Shown piece by piece: positions 1 to 8,755 of a stretch of 64,000 bases of DNA. The notes under the pieces were generated by a model. The model was not told the origin of the DNA and did no database searches. It was given only the letters and a program-made list of their open reading frames with translations. The stretch is from an uncultured Methanobrevibacter sp. (GTDB lineage Archaea > Methanobacteriota > Methanobacteria > Methanobacteriales > Methanobacteriaceae): assembly GCF_902770715.1 (NCBI RefSeq), contig NZ_CACXTS010000002.1, positions 42,302 through 106,301 on the forward strand, given 5' to 3'. Position numbers and translations under genes: made by a program. Every line of letters starts with the position of its first letter. The first letter of the stretch is position 1.

Positions 1-2
1 TC

Positions 3-587
3 ACATCCCCTACAACCATCGTTTCACTGAACAAGTTCTATCCCGATTTCATCAAAACCCTAAGCTGCAAATTAGCCGTCATCGGAAACAAGACCGGAAA
101 ATTGGCTGAAAAAAACGGCATGACAGTTGATTTGATGCCTGATGATTTCACGGCCGAAGGACTCATTGAAGAGTTCAAAAAAAGGGGAATCACCGATAAG
201 GTAATCGGAATTCCAAGAACCGCATCTGCAAGGCCGGTGCTTCCGGAAGAGCTGGAAAAGCTTGGAAATGAAATCATATTGGCTGAAGCCTACAAATCAC
301 TTTTCCCGATGGATGAGGATGCAGTAAAAGATTTGATTTCAAAAATCGAAAACAGGGAAATTGATGCGATAACATTTACAAGCCCTTTGACTGTTGAAAA
401 TTTCTTTGAAATCGTTGAAAACAAGCAGAAAATAGCCAAATTGCTCTCAGAAAACCTACTGACTGTCTGCATTGGTCCGATTACAGCAAAGGTTTTGGAA
501 AAATATGGCATTGACCACATTTACCCAGATACCTATACAGTTCCAGACATGATGGAACTGCTATTCAAAACATTAGACAGGTGTTAA
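3..587 (+). CDS. hemD: Uroporphyrinogen-III synthase, 5' end outside window
   Basis: Cyclises hydroxymethylbilane to uroporphyrinogen III, the precursor of siroheme, cobamides and the methanogen nickel cofactor F430. The frame is open from base 3, so about 194 codons are present and the N-terminal quarter lies outside the window; an internal ATG at 102 is not the start. The two-domain HemD pattern is visible: a 'TSPTTIVSLNKF' stretch at the window edge from domain one and 'DAITFTSPLTVENFF' in domain two, the conserved TSP loops. It ends one base before srp19, so it is probably co-transcribed with it. hemB, of the same pathway, lies at 16006-17016 on the other strand. Confidence 0.85.
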   Translation, partial: TSPTTIVSLNKFYPDFIKTLSCKLAVIGNKTGKLAEKNGMTVDLMPDDFTAEGLIEEFKKRGITDKVIGIPRTASARPVLPEELEKLGNEIILAEAYKSLFPMDEDAVKDLISKIENREIDAITFTSPLTVENFFEIVENKQKIAKLLSENLLTVCIGPITAKVLEKYGIDHIYPDTYTVPDMMELLFKTLDRC

Positions 588-588
588 T

Positions 589-858
589 ATGATTACTATA
601 TGGCCGCAATACTTAAATAAAAACCTATCCCTGAAAGAGGGACGCAAGATTTCAAAAGAGGATTGCGTAAAGGATCCGAGCATGAATGAAATCGAAAAAG
701 CCTTGAAAAGGCTTGGACTTTCCTACAACATTGACAAGGAACGCGCTTATCCTGGAAAATGGTATGAAAAATCTGGAAGGGTCCTTGTCGAATGGGAAGG
801 AACAAAACTGGAATTGATAAGAGAAGTTAGCTTGAAGATAAAAGAGATTAGACACTGA
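589..858 (+). CDS. srp19: Signal recognition particle 19 kDa protein (SRP19)
   Basis: Binds the tips of helices 6 and 8 of 7S RNA and promotes SRP54 binding during SRP assembly in the cytoplasm. The 89-residue protein has the typical archaeal SRP19 start 'MITIWPQYLNKNLSLKEGRK' and the central 'YPGKWYEKSGRVLV' block; the length is normal for the family. The ATG follows the hemD stop by one base and the next gene starts five bases after its stop, so it sits inside a compact operon. The 7S RNA itself is not in this window. Confidence 0.93.
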   Translation: MITIWPQYLNKNLSLKEGRKISKEDCVKDPSMNEIEKALKRLGLSYNIDKERAYPGKWYEKSGRVLVEWEGTKLELIREVSLKIKEIRH

Positions 859-863
859 TTATT

Positions 864-2270
864 ATGCAAATACCACCACAAATGCACGAACAGTACCTGC
901 AGGCGAAGGAAATTATAGAAAACAGCAAAGACATCAAGGTATATTCCCATATCGACTGCGACGGAATCTGTTCAGGCGCAATACTATCAACCATACTAGA
1001 CAGACAGAACAAGGAACATGAAATCGAATTCGTAAACCTCGATGTATTGGACAATATCGAACTGACCCATGAGCTTACAATATTTTCCGATTTGGGATCA
1101 GGCCAGAACATTGACGGCAAAGCCCGCAAAGGTCAAAAAATTATTGTCCTGGACCACCATCCTCCATTGAGAGACCTGGATTACAAAAACGATAAGAACT
1201 ATACTTATCTGGAAATCAATCCAATGCATCATGGCATTGATGGGTCATACTATGTCTGCGGAGGAGGTTTATGCTATTTTTTAGCAAAGGAATTTGGATA
1301 TACTGATTTAAGCTGGATTGGAGTTTTATCCGCAATTGGAGATATGCAAAATACCAAAAGCGGACATTTCGAAGGCCTGAATGAGATTATCCAACAGGAC
1401 GCCATTGACGGAGGCTATCTTGAATTGACAAAGGATGACCTCAACATCTATGGAAGAAATACAAGACCCCTGTTCATTGCACTTTCCTACTTCAGTGATG
1501 TAAAGCTTCCGATTACAAACAATACTGCCGAAACAATGGCTATTCTGGAGGAATTGGGAATCGATGAGAAGCATAACAGAAAAACATTGAATCAACTTAC
1601 ACAGGATGAAAAGAACAGACTGATTCAATACCTCATATCCATGCTTGCAAAAGTGGTTCCGGGAAAATACGTCAGATATATTCCCCAATTGATTATCGGA
1701 GATGCATATACTTTCTTAAAGGAAGATCCTCAAAGTTTCCTGAGGGACGGCTCTGAATTTTCAACAGCCATGAATGCATGCGGAAGAAACAGCGAAGAGA
1801 AAGTTGCAATGGAAGTTCTTAAGGGAGACAGGTTTGTGGCTTTAGATGAACTTGAAAGCGTGAGTCTAGACCACAGACGCAACCTCGCACAGTCAATTGC
1901 CAAAGTTGCTGAAGGCGATGAAACCAACATTATTGAAATGGAAAACCTGCAATACTTTGACGGCACTGGAATCAAACCAGAAATTGTCGGTACCATAACC
2001 GGAATGATTTTAGGGTATTGTGATTGGAAAAAGCCAATCATAGGGTTTACACAAACCGACGAAAAGGGACTTAAAGTATCCCTCAGATGTTCCAGATTGC
2101 TTTCATATGATGGAATCCACTTCGGTAACATAATCCGTAAAGTTGCAGCTGATGTCGGCGGCAGCGGCGGTGGGCATGCAATGGCATGTGGTGCCTACAT
2201 CCCTATCGACAAAAAAGATGAATTCCTCAACAAATTCAATGACAGTCTTGACGGCATGTTAACAAATTAG
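864..2270 (+). CDS. DHH-family single-strand nuclease, RecJ/GAN-like
   Basis: Phosphoesterase of the DHH/DHHA1 superfamily (468 aa), in archaea a RecJ-like 5'-3' single-strand exonuclease; one archaeal member (GAN) joins the GINS-MCM replisome in the position of Cdc45. Visible motifs: 'HIDCDGICSG' around residues 29-38, 'FSDLGSG' around 74-80, the DHHPP signature at about 97-101, and the DHHA1 'GGGHAMACGA' glycine/histidine motif near residue 440. All key metal-binding positions look intact. It is the third gene of a run with hemD and srp19, five bases after srp19. Several archaeal paralogues share these motifs, so assignment to GAN rather than another RecJ-like family is open. Confidence 0.85.
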   Translation: MQIPPQMHEQYLQAKEIIENSKDIKVYSHIDCDGICSGAILSTILDRQNKEHEIEFVNLDVLDNIELTHELTIFSDLGSGQNIDGKARKGQKIIVLDHHPPLRDLDYKNDKNYTYLEINPMHHGIDGSYYVCGGGLCYFLAKEFGYTDLSWIGVLSAIGDMQNTKSGHFEGLNEIIQQDAIDGGYLELTKDDLNIYGRNTRPLFIALSYFSDVKLPITNNTAETMAILEELGIDEKHNRKTLNQLTQDEKNRLIQYLISMLAKVVPGKYVRYIPQLIIGDAYTFLKEDPQSFLRDGSEFSTAMNACGRNSEEKVAMEVLKGDRFVALDELESVSLDHRRNLAQSIAKVAEGDETNIIEMENLQYFDGTGIKPEIVGTITGMILGYCDWKKPIIGFTQTDEKGLKVSLRCSRLLSYDGIHFGNIIRKVAADVGGSGGGHAMACGAYIPIDKKDEFLNKFNDSLDGMLTN

Positions 2271-2310
2271 TTTATATAAGATAAAGATAAATATATAAAT
2301 TAATCAAGTA
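2271..2310 (+). promoter_or_regulatory. Probable promoter of the winged-helix regulator gene
   Basis: The 57-base gap contains two TATA-like AT runs (TTTATATAAG at 2271-2280 and AAATATATAAATT just after). The gene then starts at 2328 behind a GAGGGATGA ribosome binding site. TATA spacing fits a transcript with a short leader. This is inference from consensus only. Confidence 0.45.
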
Positions 2311-2327
2311 AAATTGAGGGATGAATC

Positions 2328-3134
2328 ATGATGAAAGCATTTAAGAAAAGAGGTGCACTTACACATTTTCAGATTTTGAGTGAAATATCTAAACAAGATC
2401 CGCATCTCAAACAAAAAGATTTGGCTAATACTTTGGGAATTACTATACAGGCTGTTTCTGAAAACATAAAAACATTGATTGAATTGGGATACATCACTTC
2501 CAAAGACGGAAGATCACCATATAAAATTACTCAGGCAGGCATTGATAAAGTAAAAAAAGATGCAATAAGCTTAAGGAAATATTCTGATTCTGTTTTAGAA
2601 ACAATGAATCATTATAAAACAATTTGGCCGGCAATCGCAACAGAAGACCTTAAAAAAGATGATATTGTGGGTCTTTACATGGAAAATGGAGTATTATACG
2701 CTCACAAAAAAGAGGAAAATGCGACAGGTCTTGTTTTAGATGATGCAGAAGCGGGCATGGACGTATCCTTAACTAACCTAACCGGACTCATTGACATGAG
2801 CGTTGGCGAAGTTACTGTTATTATAGTTCCTACAATCAAAGATGGCGGGTCCAAAGCTTGTGATTTGGATTTAATCAGAAATGTCTATGAAAAAGGTACA
2901 AACACCGGTGAAGCAATCGATAAGGTTGCAGTGGCAGGTACAGTTTCACGCGCCGTCGCTAAAAAACTAGACATTCCTATAGATATTGAATTTGCAGCAC
3001 CTCAAGCAACAGCAAATGCAGCCCGTAAAGGCCTGAATGTCGTTGCAATCTGTGTAGGGGACATGAGTAAAGCATTCACTCGTGAGCTCGAATCTGAAAA
3101 AATTAAATTTAACATTATTGATGGGGCAAAATAA
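2328..3134 (+). CDS. Winged-helix transcriptional regulator with unassigned C-terminal domain
   Basis: A 268-residue protein with an N-terminal MarR/ArsR-like winged helix (about residues 20-75): 'QKDLANTLGITIQAVSENI' is a clear helix-turn-helix, followed by a wing 'LGYITSKDGRSPYKITQAG'. The remaining ~180 residues are a domain I know only as a conserved part of predicted methanogen regulators; its ligand is unknown. It includes 'VGEVTVIIVPTIKDGGSKAC' and an alanine-rich stretch near residues 225-240 that could be a small-molecule fold. Start is ATG 2328 or the adjacent 2331. It has its own promoter-like spacer and converges with the helicase gene, the two stops being adjacent (3134/3135). 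Confidence 0.75.
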   Translation: MMKAFKKRGALTHFQILSEISKQDPHLKQKDLANTLGITIQAVSENIKTLIELGYITSKDGRSPYKITQAGIDKVKKDAISLRKYSDSVLETMNHYKTIWPAIATEDLKKDDIVGLYMENGVLYAHKKEENATGLVLDDAEAGMDVSLTNLTGLIDMSVGEVTVIIVPTIKDGGSKACDLDLIRNVYEKGTNTGEAIDKVAVAGTVSRAVAKKLDIPIDIEFAAPQATANAARKGLNVVAICVGDMSKAFTRELESEKIKFNIIDGAK

Positions 3135-4403
3135 CTAATTTTCCCTCATTCTCTTTAATAAAGCTGCTGCAAGCTCTAAATCTGTAAAATTCTTATTTTT
3201 GTTGTTTTCAATTATTTTTATATATTTGTTTAAATTTTCTTTTGATTTCTGAACATTGTTTAAAATCAAGTTTACTTTAATTATATCAATCTCACTATGC
3301 GTGGGAATTTCCTTTTCAGTTATCTTATTGGATTTTAAAATATTATTAAATCTTGGAATTTCATCTTTGGAAACTAAAGTGAATGCGAATCCGGTTTTTC
3401 CCGCTCTAGCAGTCCTTCCAATCCTATGAATATAATCATCATTATTTTGAGGAACATCGTAGTTAATGACAAGGTCAACACCATTGATGTCAAGGCCACG
3501 TGCGGCCACATCTGTTGCAACCAGAATGCCAATGTTTCCATTTCTGAATTTATTCATTACCTTATCTCTTGCCTGCTGTGTCATGTCTCCATGAAGGGCA
3601 TCGGCTGAATAGTTCTGTTTTTTCAAGTGTTTTTTTACAAAATCAACACTCTTTTTTGTATTGCAAAATATCAAAACGAGCTTTGCATCATACGCTTCTA
3701 TCAATCGAGTCAAGTAGTCGAATTTATCTTTAATATCACATTTAAAGGAATACTGAGTTATTTTTGGGATGTTTTTCTTTTTGTTGGAAACCCTAATAAA
3801 TTTCGGATTCTTTTGATAATTTTCGGCAATTTCCCTAACCTCATCAGGAATTGTGGCCGAAAAGAGCAGAGTCTGCCTTTGATAGGGAGTTCTGGACAAT
3901 ATCTCTTCAATATCCTCCCTGAAGCCCATCTCCAACATTTCATCGGCTTCATCCAAAACAACAGTTTCAATACCTATCAAATCCAGATTGCCTCTTTCAA
4001 TATGGTCAATGACACGGCCGGGAGTTCCAACAACGATGTGGACACCTTTCTTCAATACTCTTGTTTGCTTTCCGATTGGTTGACCTCCATAAACTGCCAA
4101 TATTTTAAGTTTCTTTATTCTGGAACCTGCTTTTGCAATTTCACTGGCTACTTGCATGCATAGCTCCCGTGTAGGGCATAAGACAATAGCCTGTGGAGAT
4201 TTATCCAGAAGGAATATCTTTTCCAAAATGGGAACTGCAAATGCCAATGTCTTTCCGGAACCCGTTTGGGCCTGACCGATAATATCTATTCCTTTCAATA
4301 CATCTGGAATGGCTCTGGATTGAATGGGAGTTGTTTTAGTGAAACCCATATCCCCGATAGCTTCCTTTATTTCATCGCCAATGTTAAAATCATCGAAATT
4401 CAT
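3135..4403 (-). CDS. DEAD-box ATP-dependent RNA helicase
   Basis: Unwinds structured RNA, probably in ribosome assembly or mRNA decay in the cytoplasm. The 422-residue protein has the full motif set: Q motif around 'TTPIQSRAIP' (24-33), Walker A 'AQTGSGKT' (45-52), 'PTRELCMQ', 'VLDEADEM' (motif II), 'FSATIP' (motif III), 'ARGLDINGVDLVINYD' (motif V region) and 'HRIGRTARAG' (motif VI). A short lysine/asparagine-rich C-terminal tail follows the RecA-like domains. A TATA-like TTTTATATT centred near 4430 lies about 27 bases upstream of the ATG, inside the 3' end of the neighbouring radical SAM gene, suggesting a leaderless mRNA. Confidence 0.93.
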   Translation of the reverse strand: MNFDDFNIGDEIKEAIGDMGFTKTTPIQSRAIPDVLKGIDIIGQAQTGSGKTLAFAVPILEKIFLLDKSPQAIVLCPTRELCMQVASEIAKAGSRIKKLKILAVYGGQPIGKQTRVLKKGVHIVVGTPGRVIDHIERGNLDLIGIETVVLDEADEMLEMGFREDIEEILSRTPYQRQTLLFSATIPDEVREIAENYQKNPKFIRVSNKKKNIPKITQYSFKCDIKDKFDYLTRLIEAYDAKLVLIFCNTKKSVDFVKKHLKKQNYSADALHGDMTQQARDKVMNKFRNGNIGILVATDVAARGLDINGVDLVINYDVPQNNDDYIHRIGRTARAGKTGFAFTLVSKDEIPRFNNILKSNKITEKEIPTHSEIDIIKVNLILNNVQKSKENLNKYIKIIENNKNKNFTDLELAAALLKRMREN

Positions 4404-4429
4404 TAATATTAATATTTAAAAAACAAGTT

Positions 4430-5290
4430 TTATATTAGTTTTGATTGAACTGATTTTTGAGGAAATTCCCTCAAATAGGTCAATATCTCATAAGTATCAC
4501 TCATGATTCCCGCATCGGCAGTTCTTCCTTTAAAATATTTCATCAGCTCATCATTATTCGGTGAGCCGACACCATAGCTATCACCGAACTCCTTTATGTA
4601 TCTCTCTTTCAATCCAGGGAAGTGCTCATCCAATTTTTCATAAAAGTATAGGCGATTTTTATCCCTTAAAGTTAAGCCCATGTTAAAGCAAAAGATTCCC
4701 TTAACGTTGACTTCAACACAAAAATCAAGTATTTCCTTTATATTTTCAAAATCGTCGTTGATGTAAGGCAGAATCGGACACAGCCATACCACTGTAGGAA
4801 TTCCCGCATCATCCAGCTCTTTTAAAACTTCCACTCTTCGTGAGGTCGGACAAACATTAGGCTCTATGATTCTGCACAAATCGTCATCTGCAGTTGTCAG
4901 GGTCATCTGAACAACCGCCTTTGCCTTTTCATTGATCTTTTCAAGCAAATCCAAATCCCTTAAGACCAAGTCGGATTTTGTGATGCAGGTGAATCCAAAT
5001 CCGTATCTGTAAATCATCTCCAATGATTTTCTGACATATTGCAAATGACTTTCGGCAGGAATATATGGGTCAGTCATCGAGCCTGTCCCGATCATGGCCT
5101 TTGGACGTTTGATGAGTTCCTTTTTAAGCAGCTCGAGAGCATTTTCCTTAACTTCGATATCTTCAAAATCATGGTCCATATTATATCGTTCACTTCTGGA
5201 ATCGCAATATATGCACCCATGGCTGCATCCCCTATACAGGTTCATGCCGTTTTTGGGCGACAGTATAGTTTTGGCTGTTACATAGTGCAT
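4430..5290 (-). CDS. Radical SAM protein, SplB-like
   Basis: A 286-residue radical SAM enzyme. The Fe-S/SAM signature CxxxCxxC is at C22, C26, C29 ('RGCSHGCIYCDSR'), as in the SplB (spore photoproduct lyase)-related clade annotated in many bacteria and archaea. 'GTGSMTDPYIPAE' (about 68-80) is characteristic of that clade. Members of this archaeal group have no established substrate, so a DNA-repair role should not be assumed. A TATA-like TGTTATATAAAT at 5311-5322 lies about 26 bases upstream of the ATG, consistent with a leaderless transcript. It is divergent from the Cas4-like gene. Confidence 0.85.
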   Translation of the reverse strand: MHYVTAKTILSPKNGMNLYRGCSHGCIYCDSRSERYNMDHDFEDIEVKENALELLKKELIKRPKAMIGTGSMTDPYIPAESHLQYVRKSLEMIYRYGFGFTCITKSDLVLRDLDLLEKINEKAKAVVQMTLTTADDDLCRIIEPNVCPTSRRVEVLKELDDAGIPTVVWLCPILPYINDDFENIKEILDFCVEVNVKGIFCFNMGLTLRDKNRLYFYEKLDEHFPGLKERYIKEFGDSYGVGSPNNDELMKYFKGRTADAGIMSDTYEILTYLREFPQKSVQSKLI

Positions 5291-5387
5291 AAATTAAAAT
5301 TTAATCGAAATGTTATATAAATGGATAGTTAGAGCATATGGAAAGTATTGGGCAAACATCAAATATGAAAAATGACAAAGAAAGATT

Positions 5388-6074
5388 ATGGAACAAAAAA
5401 ACATTATTGGATATTCAAAGGAATACGAAATTAAAGACCATCCTTCAGTGGAAGGCCTTAAAATAATTGAAGGAAAAAGCAATTTCCCAATTAGCTGGCT
5501 CAATAAGCAAGGATATTGCGAATATCAGTTATATCTTGAGCACATGAAAGGCATAAAAACACAGGCAACACCCGAAATGACACATGGAATACAGATCCAT
5601 AAGGAGTTGGAGAACATATTCAAAGAGTCATCAACACCATCAACATTTGAAGATGCAGTCGAGGCATCCAAAAAGGAAGCGTCAATGTCAAGGGAATGCT
5701 TCGTGATAGCTCCCGATTATGGAATCAGAGGATACATTGATGAAATCTGGATGACTCCCAACGAAATTGTAATCATCGATGACAAACCTGGAAGAACACC
5801 TTACCAGTCCACTATGAACCAGGTTAGAGCATATTGCCTTGCATACAAGAACATGACAAATGAAGAAAGAAAAATCAAGGGCGCCCTAAGGGAGCGCGGA
5901 ACCGGTAACCTGTTCTGGATTGAAGTGTTTACCCCTGAAGTCGAAAAGGAAATCAAGTTTACAATTGACAGAATGCATGGGCTGTTCGACGGTACAAAAC
6001 CATTCATACCAACTAAAAATCCAAACAAATGCCGATCATGTAACTTTAAAAATGATTGCGAACATGCAAACTGA
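5388..6074 (+). CDS. Solitary Cas4-like PD-(D/E)XK nuclease with Fe-S cluster
   Basis: Cas4/RecB-family nuclease (228 aa). Four cysteines in the Cas4 arrangement are visible: C44 ('NKQGYCEYQLYL') and C215, C218, C224 near the C-terminus ('CRSCNFKNDCEH'), expected to hold a 4Fe-4S cluster. The nuclease core shows an early His ('THGIQIHKELE'), 'GIRGYIDEIW' and 'IVIIDDKPG', followed by a QxxxY-like 'MNQVRAYCLAY'. No cas1, cas2, repeats or effector genes lie nearby, so this is a stand-alone Cas4-like protein of the type seen in many archaea, possibly for DNA repair. A secreted-type thermonuclease gene starts five bases after its stop. Confidence 0.8.
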   Translation: MEQKNIIGYSKEYEIKDHPSVEGLKIIEGKSNFPISWLNKQGYCEYQLYLEHMKGIKTQATPEMTHGIQIHKELENIFKESSTPSTFEDAVEASKKEASMSRECFVIAPDYGIRGYIDEIWMTPNEIVIIDDKPGRTPYQSTMNQVRAYCLAYKNMTNEERKIKGALRERGTGNLFWIEVFTPEVEKEIKFTIDRMHGLFDGTKPFIPTKNPNKCRSCNFKNDCEHAN

Positions 6075-6079
6075 TTTAA

Positions 6080-6544
6080 ATGAATAAAAAACGCATTTCA
6101 CAAATATTATTGATAGTATTCATAATAACAATGATGCTGACCGTTGCAAATATCTTCCTACATGACAGCAACACCCAAGAAAATCAGACAGGAACATTGA
6201 ACATCAGCAACAAAACTGTTCACTATGAAAAAGCGGGAAAGTGTCTGGAAGTTATTGACGGCAACACAATTCAGGTTTACGGCGTGGGCAGGGTTCAGCT
6301 AATACAGGTAGACACCCCCGATAAGGAACCCGGATTAAGCCAGGCAAAGAAATTTGTCGAAGACAGATGTCTTGGAAAAACAGTGTATCTTGACATAGAT
6401 GACAAACAGAGCGAGGACAAATACGGCCGTACGCTAGCTATCGTCTATACAGACACATCAGACATCAACAAAGAACTGCTTGACAATAGCTTGGCCAACG
6501 TATCCTATTTCACACCAAGCGAATTTAAAAAAGGAGAAGTGTGA
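6080..6544 (+). CDS. Membrane-anchored or secreted thermonuclease (SNase-like)
   Basis: A 154-residue staphylococcal-nuclease-like protein. Residues 6-28 ('ISQILLIVFIITMMLTVAN') form a hydrophobic signal or anchor, so the catalytic part should face outside the membrane. The OB-fold has 'CLEVIDGNTIQVYG' (D-G-D/N-T motif), 'VQLIQVDTPD', and 'DKYGRTLAIVY' carrying the catalytic-type Arg. The usual Glu of the loop after DTPE is represented by 'EPGLSQAKKF'. It is spaced five bases from the Cas4-like gene and ends head-to-head with the unknown 6545-7180, so these two nucleases probably form a bicistron. Confidence 0.8.
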   Translation: MNKKRISQILLIVFIITMMLTVANIFLHDSNTQENQTGTLNISNKTVHYEKAGKCLEVIDGNTIQVYGVGRVQLIQVDTPDKEPGLSQAKKFVEDRCLGKTVYLDIDDKQSEDKYGRTLAIVYTDTSDINKELLDNSLANVSYFTPSEFKKGEV

Positions 6545-7180
6545 TTAAACAACTCTGTTCAATCCCAAATAGATTTTGTTTTTCTTATATACCTTTTCCA
6601 ATATTTCATTCCATTCATCAACGCTTATATGGCCTTTATTTGGAATTAGGTTATCAAGAGAGGATTCGTTCAGATTCAATATGTCTGCAAGAACAAATGA
6701 CAGTGCCCTGCCGGTCAACGGCAAATCATAAGGATCATATCCAGTGACTGCCAAAACCCAAACATTTTCCTTTGAAGCACTGTTATACTCTTTCCTAAGG
6801 CTGTCAAACCAGCTGGCTATTCTTCCTTCACCATTTCCGACACCGTCAATTGAGATATAATAATCCTCACCGGAAAAATCAATTGAATCAATAGCCTTTT
6901 GAATCTTAAGGTTCAATTCGGGAGAACCTATTTCCAAATCAAACTCGTTGTTCGTGATGCTTTTGGAAATATGATTTTCTATTTCCTTTTTGTTTTTGAA
7001 ATATCCGAGAGGCTCCAGTCTATCAGGGTCCCTATCGCATAAATCATAAATTAAATCCTCATCAACGTCAACGATTTCATATCCTTCAAGCTTATGGGAT
7101 TTGTATTCTTTAAAATCAATGCAATAATTTTCTAAATCTTCCTTATTTAAATACCAAAGAACTTGAACTTTCTTAATCAT
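6545..7180 (-). CDS. Conserved-looking hypothetical protein, 211 aa
   Basis: I do not recognise this family. The protein is acidic, without signal peptide or membrane segment. It begins 'MIKKVQVLWYLNKEDLENYC', has a central 'GEDYYISIDGVGNGEGRIAS' segment and a C-terminal 'HISVDEWNEILEKVYKKNKI' helix. Convergent with the thermonuclease gene (stops adjacent at 6544/6545) and 29 bases downstream of the RDD-protein gene on the same strand, so it may be the last gene of a hypE-RDD-unknown transcript. Its function cannot be inferred from the sequence. Confidence 0.65.
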   Translation of the reverse strand: MIKKVQVLWYLNKEDLENYCIDFKEYKSHKLEGYEIVDVDEDLIYDLCDRDPDRLEPLGYFKNKKEIENHISKSITNNEFDLEIGSPELNLKIQKAIDSIDFSGEDYYISIDGVGNGEGRIASWFDSLRKEYNSASKENVWVLAVTGYDPYDLPLTGRALSFVLADILNLNESSLDNLIPNKGHISVDEWNEILEKVYKKNKIYLGLNRVV

Positions 7181-7209
7181 TTCAATCTTTAAAAATAGAA
7201 TGAATGAGC

Positions 7210-7608
7210 TTAAAGCTCATCAATAACAATTGTTCTAGTAATATTGTTTAAAATCCTATCAGTCTTCAATATTTTACCAATAGCCCAATCGAAAATAATT
7301 GGAATCCAATATATTTTAGTTAAATTACGTACAATTGCCTGTGGCCATGAAATATCATAACCGTTTTTGGATTTAACTTGTAAATACATTAAAGATTTGC
7401 CTACGGTAGCCCCAGCAAACTTCTCACATAAAATGAAGTAAACCAATGTCAAAATAGGGGTTACATATGGGAAATACTGATATACCATGTACGAATTATA
7501 TGGATTTACAATGAAAAACAACAAATAGGATACAATCCACATAAATGCTGAAACGACAAAAAAGTCAATTACATATGCGACAACTCTTCTTGAAAATACA
7601 CTTACCAT
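7210..7608 (-). CDS. RDD-family integral membrane protein
   Basis: A 132-residue membrane protein. 'RRVVAYVIDFFVVSAFMWIV' at residues 6-25 carries the R...D signature of RDD proteins in the first transmembrane helix. Two more hydrophobic helices follow (about 46-66 and 100-115), with 'ATVGKSLMYLQVKSKNG', the conserved glycine-lysine loop of this family. RDD proteins are mostly of unknown function; some have been linked to ion transport. It starts nine bases after the hypE stop and is probably co-transcribed with it. Confidence 0.82.
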   Translation of the reverse strand: MVSVFSRRVVAYVIDFFVVSAFMWIVSYLLFFIVNPYNSYMVYQYFPYVTPILTLVYFILCEKFAGATVGKSLMYLQVKSKNGYDISWPQAIVRNLTKIYWIPIIFDWAIGKILKTDRILNNITRTIVIDEL

Positions 7609-7617
7609 CTTATCACC

Positions 7618-8640
7618 TTAACACACTCTAGGAACCGGATCGGCAATAGGTGCCTCCAGAATTCTTTCACCGCCAATCGGAGTGTTGACAACAACATAAT
7701 CACCTTCAACAACTTCACCGATAATGGCCGCATTCTCCCCATATTTTTCACTTCTTATTGCTTCAAGGATCTCTTCCGCCTTATCGGCCTTAACTCCCAT
7801 AACAACTTTGCCTTCATTTGCTACTTCAAATGGGTCGATACCTAACATTTCAGATACTGCATGAACCTCCTCCTTAATAGGAATTGCATCCTGTTCAAGA
7901 ACTACACCCACACCGGATTTTGAAGCCATCTCATTGATTGCATTGGCAAAACCTCCGCGGGTAGGGTCTTTCATGGCAGTAACTCCACCAATTTCCAAAG
8001 CTTTTTTAATGATATTCCACATAGGAGCAACATCAGATTTTAAATCAGTCTCAAAACCGAAACCTTCTCTAAAAGACATTAGACTCATTCCGTGGTCTCC
8101 TAAACTGCCTGTGATGATAATCTTATCACCGACCTCTAAAGTAGAATCGCGAATTACTTCACCTTTTTTAGCAATACCTATTCCTGTAGTGACCATTACA
8201 ATACCGTCAAGTTTGTCCTGAGGCATCACTTTAGTATCACCGGTAATCACGGCAACATCAACTTCCTGACATGCTTCATTTAATGATTTTATGATCCTGT
8301 CCAAGTCTTCAATTGGAAATCCTTCCTGCATGATGATTGCGTTAGATATAGCCAATGGGCGAGCCCCCATTACTGAAACATCGTTAATTGTTCCTGCAGC
8401 TGAAATTCTACCAATATCTCCACCTGGGAAAAATAACGGATCGATAGTATGACCATCTGTTGTAAAAACAATTTCATAATCGTCTCCAAGAGGGATGGAA
8501 GCACCATCATCTAAAGCATCTAAACTAATACCGCCGTTAACGCTTTTTTTAGTGATATTATCCAATATTGTGCTGGCAATTAAATTAGCCATAACTTCTC
8601 CACCAGCACCATGATTCATACTAATTTTATCGTCTGACAT
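7618..8640 (-). CDS. hypE: Hydrogenase expression/formation protein HypE
   Basis: HypE (340 aa) dehydrates the carbamoyl group on its C-terminal cysteine to a thiocyanate, the source of CN ligands for the [NiFe] active site. Supporting features: 'MNHGAGGEVMANLI' at residues 8-21, the AIRS/PurM-type core 'SAAGTINDVSVMGARPLA' and 'ITGDTKVMP', 'MKDPTRGGFANAINEMA', and the obligate C-terminal 'PRVC' ending in Cys. Length is normal. The start is an ATG preceded by GGAGATAAA. The product is needed for the several [NiFe] hydrogenases of a hydrogenotrophic methanogen. Confidence 0.96.
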   Translation of the reverse strand: MSDDKISMNHGAGGEVMANLIASTILDNITKKSVNGGISLDALDDGASIPLGDDYEIVFTTDGHTIDPLFFPGGDIGRISAAGTINDVSVMGARPLAISNAIIMQEGFPIEDLDRIIKSLNEACQEVDVAVITGDTKVMPQDKLDGIVMVTTGIGIAKKGEVIRDSTLEVGDKIIITGSLGDHGMSLMSFREGFGFETDLKSDVAPMWNIIKKALEIGGVTAMKDPTRGGFANAINEMASKSGVGVVLEQDAIPIKEEVHAVSEMLGIDPFEVANEGKVVMGVKADKAEEILEAIRSEKYGENAAIIGEVVEGDYVVVNTPIGGERILEAPIADPVPRVC

Positions 8641-8706
8641 TTTATCTCCTATACTCTAATAAATATATGATATAGTATCTGTTAAAACAAGTATATTAAT
8701 TTAGTT

Positions 8707-8755
8707 AAAAAAATTTAAAAAAAAAGAGAATTTAAGAAATTAATCTTAAATTAAA
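8707..8755 (-). terminator. Terminator of the S8e gene
   Basis: On the minus strand the end of the S8e gene forms AATTTAAGA-TTAATT-TCTTAAATT, a 9-bp stem, followed by CTCTTTTTTTTT. The hairpin plus U-run is a plausible intrinsic terminator, although many archaeal terminators need only the T-run. Confidence 0.6.

Noticed and set aside
3627..4163. 178-codon plus-strand frame opposite the DEAD helicase
   Set aside because: Phe/Ile/Asn-rich composition without protein motifs; the helicase motifs on the minus strand are unambiguous.
5388..6074. CRISPR-Cas locus suggested by the Cas4-like protein
   Set aside because: No direct-repeat array, no cas1/cas2 and no effector gene were seen around it or elsewhere in the window.
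7222..7240. AACAATTGTT copy inside the RDD-protein gene
   Set aside because: It lies within coding sequence (ATAACAATTGTTCTAG) and not at a promoter, so it is taken as chance.
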